Source of the DNA: Sphaerisporangium viridialbum
Lineage (GTDB): Bacteria > Actinomycetota > Actinomycetes > Streptosporangiales > Streptosporangiaceae
Reading direction: 5' to 3'
Assembly (NCBI RefSeq): GCF_049674955.1
Contig: NZ_CP187232.1
Location: forward strand, 5,146,001-5,210,000
Length of the DNA: 64,000 nt
The position numbers and the translations under genes were made by a program. The notes beneath the pieces are model-generated. The model saw nothing but the letters and a program-made list of their open reading frames with translations, did no database searches and had not been told where the DNA came from. Below, piece after piece: positions 61,217 through 64,000 of the stretch. Each line of letters starts with the position of its first letter. Position 1 is the first letter of the stretch.

Positions 61217-62210
61217 GCGCGGCGAGGGCCACCCGCCTGGACGCGCCCGTCCCGTCGGCGGGCACCGACCACAGGTCGGCGCCGAAGTCGCCCGCCAGGG
61301 CGTACATCACGGTGTGGTCGCCCGCCCAGACCACCTGGTCGTCGACGCTGCGCGGCTCGGCCAGCGGCGTCTCGCGCATGGTGCGCAGCTCCAGCGCGTA
61401 CAGCCGCCAGGGCTCGTCCGGGCTGAGACCGGGCACCCGCTTCTTGAAGACCAGGCGCGTACCGTCGGGCGAGAGCGACGGGCACTCGACGTTGGGACGC
61501 AGCGTGGTGACCGTGCGGGCGGCGATGTCGCCGCGCACGAGGTAGGTCTCGCCCTTGGTGGCGAGGGTCGCGTAGAAGTGCCCGTCGTCGGCGAAGGTGA
61601 CGCCCCAGAAGTTCGCGTCAGAGGCGTGGTACGGCCTGCCGTCCTTGACGATCGCGTAGGCCTCCAGGGTCGGCGTCGGCGTCCAGGTCCGGGTGTCGAC
61701 GATCGAGGTGCGGGTGGAGAAGTCACTCCCGGCGTAGGAGTCCCCGCCCACGAACACCGTCCAGGCGACCAGGTGCCCGGACGGCGAGACCCGCGTGCGG
61801 GACGGGATGCCCGCGATCGGGTAGTCGCGCAGCGTCCGCAGCCGGGCGTCGAGGACCGACGCGAAGTAGGTCTCCTGCATGGGGCCGTCCACCTTGCGCA
61901 GGCAGACCCCGGTGCCGGCCGCCGCGTGGAAGCGCAGGCAGCGGATCGGGGCCGAGGTGCGCGCCCCTCCCGGGTCCGCGGCCGCCACGGAGACCAGCTC
62001 GTCCCGGTGCGCCCCCCACGCCATGTTGCGGAAGATCATCCGCCCCTCGCCGTCGAGGGTGACGGCGCCGGGGGCGACGCTCGGGCCGCCCGGCCGTGCC
62101 CGGTCGCGCTCCCCCGCCCGCCGCGCCGCGTGCCACACCGAGGCGAAGGCGAGGGATGCCAGCAGCGCCACCGCGACCAGCAGCGTGACCAGGCGCGCCC
62201 GGGTCGTCAT
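61194..62210 (-). CDS. Membrane-anchored beta-propeller protein (TolB/WD40-like)
   Basis: 338 residues. One N-terminal membrane helix (about 8-25), then repeats of the form SPxGHLVAWTVF, SLSPDGTRLVFKK, VVWAGDHTVMYAL, as in TolB-like six-bladed propellers. No catalytic motif seen. Two Cys (RCLRF, GVCLRK) may pair. The role is probably protein binding outside the membrane. Convergent with the desaturase, overlapping by 23 bases. Confidence 0.75.
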   Translation of the reverse strand: MTTRARLVTLLVAVALLASLAFASVWHAARRAGERDRARPGGPSVAPGAVTLDGEGRMIFRNMAWGAHRDELVSVAAADPGGARTSAPIRCLRFHAAAGTGVCLRKVDGPMQETYFASVLDARLRTLRDYPIAGIPSRTRVSPSGHLVAWTVFVGGDSYAGSDFSTRTSIVDTRTWTPTPTLEAYAIVKDGRPYHASDANFWGVTFADDGHFYATLATKGETYLVRGDIAARTVTTLRPNVECPSLSPDGTRLVFKKRVPGLSPDEPWRLYALELRTMRETPLAEPRSVDDQVVWAGDHTVMYALAGDFGADLWSVPADGTGASRRVALAALNPAFVG

Positions 62211-62334
62211 CGGGCCTCGGCCCCTTGCATCGCCCTGGCGGCCCGGCCCGGCTGAACGGCCCGACCGGCCCGGGGTGGGGGCGCGTCCTCGGACGTGGCG
62301 CCGGGGGCCGGGCCGCGTTCAGCCAGGTACAAGC

Positions 62335-63222
62335 TCAGCTCCAGATTCCGGTGATGTCCGAGGCCGAGGCGGCGTTGCCCGCGTGCGCGGTCAGGCCGGC
62401 CATGTCCTCAAGGGTCCGGAGCAGGTTGTAGTGGTTGTAGGTGGTGGCGGACGTGCTGCCCGGGATGACGGGCTGGCCGTAGACGACGGCCGCGATGCGG
62501 TTGCCGCTGAGCCTGTCGTCCTCGTCGAAGGTGACCACGAGGAGGCTGTTGTTGGACTTCGCCCAGGTCGCGTACGCGCCGAGCTTGCTCTTCACCCAGC
62601 CGTCGCCGGTCGACACCGAGCAGTCGTGCATGTCGTTGCAGAGGTTCGGCACCACGAAGGAGACCGTCGGCAGCTTGGTGTAGTCCGTCGGGAACTGCGC
62701 CATCGTGTAGGCCGTGGAGGTGGGCACGTTGCGGAACCCGAACCAGGGGTTGTGCTTCTGCGCGTACTTCCCGCTGCTGCTGGTGCAGGCCGTGGAGCCC
62801 TGGCTGGGCAGGCCCTCGTTGTAGCTCGCCCAGGTCTTCCCCGCCGCGATCAGCTCGGAGCCGAGGTTCGCGGCGGAGCTGAAGCCGATCGTGACGCAGC
62901 CGTCGCCGGTGATGCCCTGGGTGGCTCCGGAGAACATGGCGTAGTAGTTGGGCTGGCTGGGGTGGGTCTCGGCGTAGAACTGGGTGAGGTTGGCGCCGCC
63001 GGTCTTCAGCGAGTTGATGTAGGGGGCGCTGGAGCTGCCGATGACCTGCGAGTAGGCGTGGTTCTCCATGACGACGACGACCACGTGGCTCGGCGACGGC
63101 ACGGAGGCCGCGGAGCTCGTCCCTGTGCCTGACCACAGGCCCAGGCCGGCGGTGAGGCCGAAGGCGGACGCGATCGAGAGGAGCACCCTGCGGGAGCGTG
63201 CCTTGCCGGCGGAAACGGCCAT
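62335..63222 (-). CDS. Secreted phosphoesterase (alkaline phosphatase superfamily, PF04185-like)
   Basis: 295 residues. Signal peptide with Arg-rich start (RSRRVLLSIASAFGLTAGLG) and cleavage near SSA-ASV. Motifs: VVVVMENHAYSQVIG (metal Glu-Asn), THPSQPNYYAMFSG (Thr nucleophile type), TFDEDD, and Asn/His in NLCNDMHDCS. This is the acid phosphatase/phospholipase C-like branch. It acts outside the cell on phosphate esters or phospholipids. Four Cys could form disulphides. Confidence 0.87.
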   Translation of the reverse strand: MAVSAGKARSRRVLLSIASAFGLTAGLGLWSGTGTSSAASVPSPSHVVVVVMENHAYSQVIGSSSAPYINSLKTGGANLTQFYAETHPSQPNYYAMFSGATQGITGDGCVTIGFSSAANLGSELIAAGKTWASYNEGLPSQGSTACTSSSGKYAQKHNPWFGFRNVPTSTAYTMAQFPTDYTKLPTVSFVVPNLCNDMHDCSVSTGDGWVKSKLGAYATWAKSNNSLLVVTFDEDDRLSGNRIAAVVYGQPVIPGSTSATTYNHYNLLRTLEDMAGLTAHAGNAASASDITGIWS

Positions 63223-63385
63223 GACTGCCCTTCGTACGGGGGGTGGTAAGCCATGTCAGGCTAAATCGGGAATGACCTACCCCTCCGGTGGAACGGGGTG
63301 AATACCAGCCGAACAGTTATGTTGCCATTCCCCCGCCGCGATGGCACCGCGACACCCCGGCCACGCGGAGCAGCCCCCCGAGGGC

Positions 63386-63460
63386 GCCGGGCGCACGTCC
63401 CTTCGTACCCGCCCGGCGTGTGTCCCCTCGTACCCGCCGGGCGCGCGTCCCTGTTCCCTG
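63386..63460. repeat. Three tandem 25-bp repeats
   Basis: Units 63386-63410, 63411-63435 and 63436-63460. Core GCCSGGCGNRYGTCCC; the first two units also share TCGTACCC, and the third diverges at its end. In the 395-base gap between the phosphoesterase and the Cys-rich gene; no reading frame depends on it. Confidence 0.7.
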
Positions 63461-63498
63461 GTCGCCCTGCAGGGGTCGAAGCGTCCCAAGTTTGGGCA

Positions 63499-63549
63499 TT
63501 GACGAAATTTCATTACATGTTATTCATGGGAAAAGTCAGGAAATTTCAT
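63499..63549 (+). promoter_or_regulatory. Promoter and GAAATTTCAT repeats of the Cys-rich gene
   Basis: TTGACG at 63499-63504, 16-base spacer, TATTCA at 63521-63526. The ten-base word GAAATTTCAT, containing the palindrome GAAATTTC, occurs at 63504-63513 and 63540-63549, before and after the -10, 36 bases apart. This A/T-rich island contrasts strongly with its surroundings and looks like an operator pair. Confidence 0.5.
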
Positions 63550-63618
63550 ACCAACTGCCCCACCAGATCGGGGAACTCCGGACCTCACCCCCCACCTCAC
63601 CCCCCAAGGAGAACGCGC

Positions 63619-64000
63619 ATGGCGCGCAGCCAGTCCACCGACCCACCCGTCGACTTACTCGGACCCGTCCAAGGAGAGGTCTCCTGGTTCTGCTGCGGCG
63701 CGGCCTGGGGCCCGTGCAGCACCACCGGCAAGGGAGCCTGCGGCACCTGCAACTCAGGAAGCCTGCAACACGCCTGGCCCAACACCTCCGACGCCTGCTG
63801 GGCCATCACCCGGCCCGACAGCTGCGGCGTCTCGATGTCCCGGAGGACCTGCGGGTTCAGCCACAGGACCACGGCCCTGTGCAGCGGCACCAGCGTCGTC
63901 ACCACCATCGCCGACTGCGGCCCGCAGACCGACCTGTTCTGCGGCGAGCGCAGCTGCTGCGGCGCGACCTGCGCCAGCAACCGGCTGATCGACCTCACCC
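63619..64000 (+). CDS. Cys-rich protein, 3' end outside the window
   Basis: 127 residues are visible and the frame is open at the right edge. ATG 63619 has AAGGAGA 6 bases upstream. 14 Cys occur in 127 residues (FCCGAAWGPC, GACGTC, SCCGATC), spaced in small Gly/Ser/Thr-rich groups. There is no N-terminal signal peptide. Family not recognised with certainty; the Cys and Gly spacing suits a small disulphide-rich or metal-binding domain. Context further right is unknown. Confidence 0.75.
   Translation, partial: MARSQSTDPPVDLLGPVQGEVSWFCCGAAWGPCSTTGKGACGTCNSGSLQHAWPNTSDACWAITRPDSCGVSMSRRTCGFSHRTTALCSGTSVVTTIADCGPQTDLFCGERSCCGATCASNRLIDLT

Noticed and set aside
63386..63460. CRISPR array
   Set aside because: The 25-bp units adjoin each other directly without spacers, only three exist, and no cas genes are present.
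63597..63998. 133-residue open frame on the minus strand at the right edge
   Set aside because: The plus strand frame has a good ribosome binding site and regular Cys spacing; the minus frame lacks both.
1..64000. tRNA, rRNA, insertion sequence or phage genes
   Set aside because: None was recognised on either strand in any intergenic gap; no transposase or integrase motifs in the frames.

Overview
This is a high-GC window with actinobacterial traits: G/C-rich third positions, many GTG starts, ATGA/GTGA stop-start overlaps, leaderless-looking starts, terminators without U-tracts, and many secreted multi-domain hydrolases. The gene set (GPP34 protein, RecD2, HIT protein, LacI-controlled sugar loci) fits a filamentous actinomycete, perhaps of the Streptosporangiales. 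That placement is inferred from content, not from a marker gene. No rRNA, tRNA, CRISPR array, transposase or phage gene was seen.

Layout: 1-334 is the 5' end of a solute-binding protein gene. 0.8-3.7 kb has a LysR regulator divergent from an ArsR-type regulator and an MFS exporter. 3.7-8.9 kb has a secreted M1 peptidase, an MBL-fold hydrolase, a secreted F5/8C-DUF1996 protein under a LacI-type operator, and a GT2 transferase. 9.0-16.4 kb is an envelope-stress-like block: lipoprotein, two ABC ATPases, FtsX permease, OmpR-type regulator, histidine kinase and a COG4705 membrane protein. An iodotyrosine-deiodinase-like flavoprotein follows. 17.2-25.5 kb is a sugar regulon: SorC regulator and RPE-like epimerase on one side; ribose-type ABC importer, SIS isomerase, FGGY kinase and TalC-like aldolase on the other. 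The operators are two identical palindromes. 25.6-33.2 kb holds HIT, GPP34, RecD2, a Tat-exported GH71/99-like enzyme, a His-rich membrane-anchored protein and a kinase remnant.

33.5-47.7 kb is an L-arabinose regulon: a ChvE-MmsAB-type importer, a LacI repressor, a YtfQRT/YjfF-type importer and araB-araD-araA. Five copies of one degenerate palindrome link the units, one of them inside the araB reading frame. 47.9-54.6 kb holds a 1171-residue subtilisin, an SDR, an HIBADH-type reductase and two tandem secreted SgcJ/EcaC-type proteins.

54.7-61.2 kb is the most striking part. It is a four-gene, overlap-coupled leftward operon: cytochrome P450, cyclooxygenase-like haem protein, alpha/beta hydrolase with an acetoacetate-decarboxylase-like C-terminus, and a small helical protein. 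A membrane acyl desaturase is divergent from it. The P450 lacks the I-helix acid/Thr pair and the haem protein keeps the radical Tyr but not the distal His. Together they look like a split bacterial version of the fungal dioxygenase-P450 (Ppo/linoleate diol synthase) oxylipin enzymes. The window ends with a beta-propeller membrane protein, a secreted phosphoesterase and the start of a Cys-rich protein gene.
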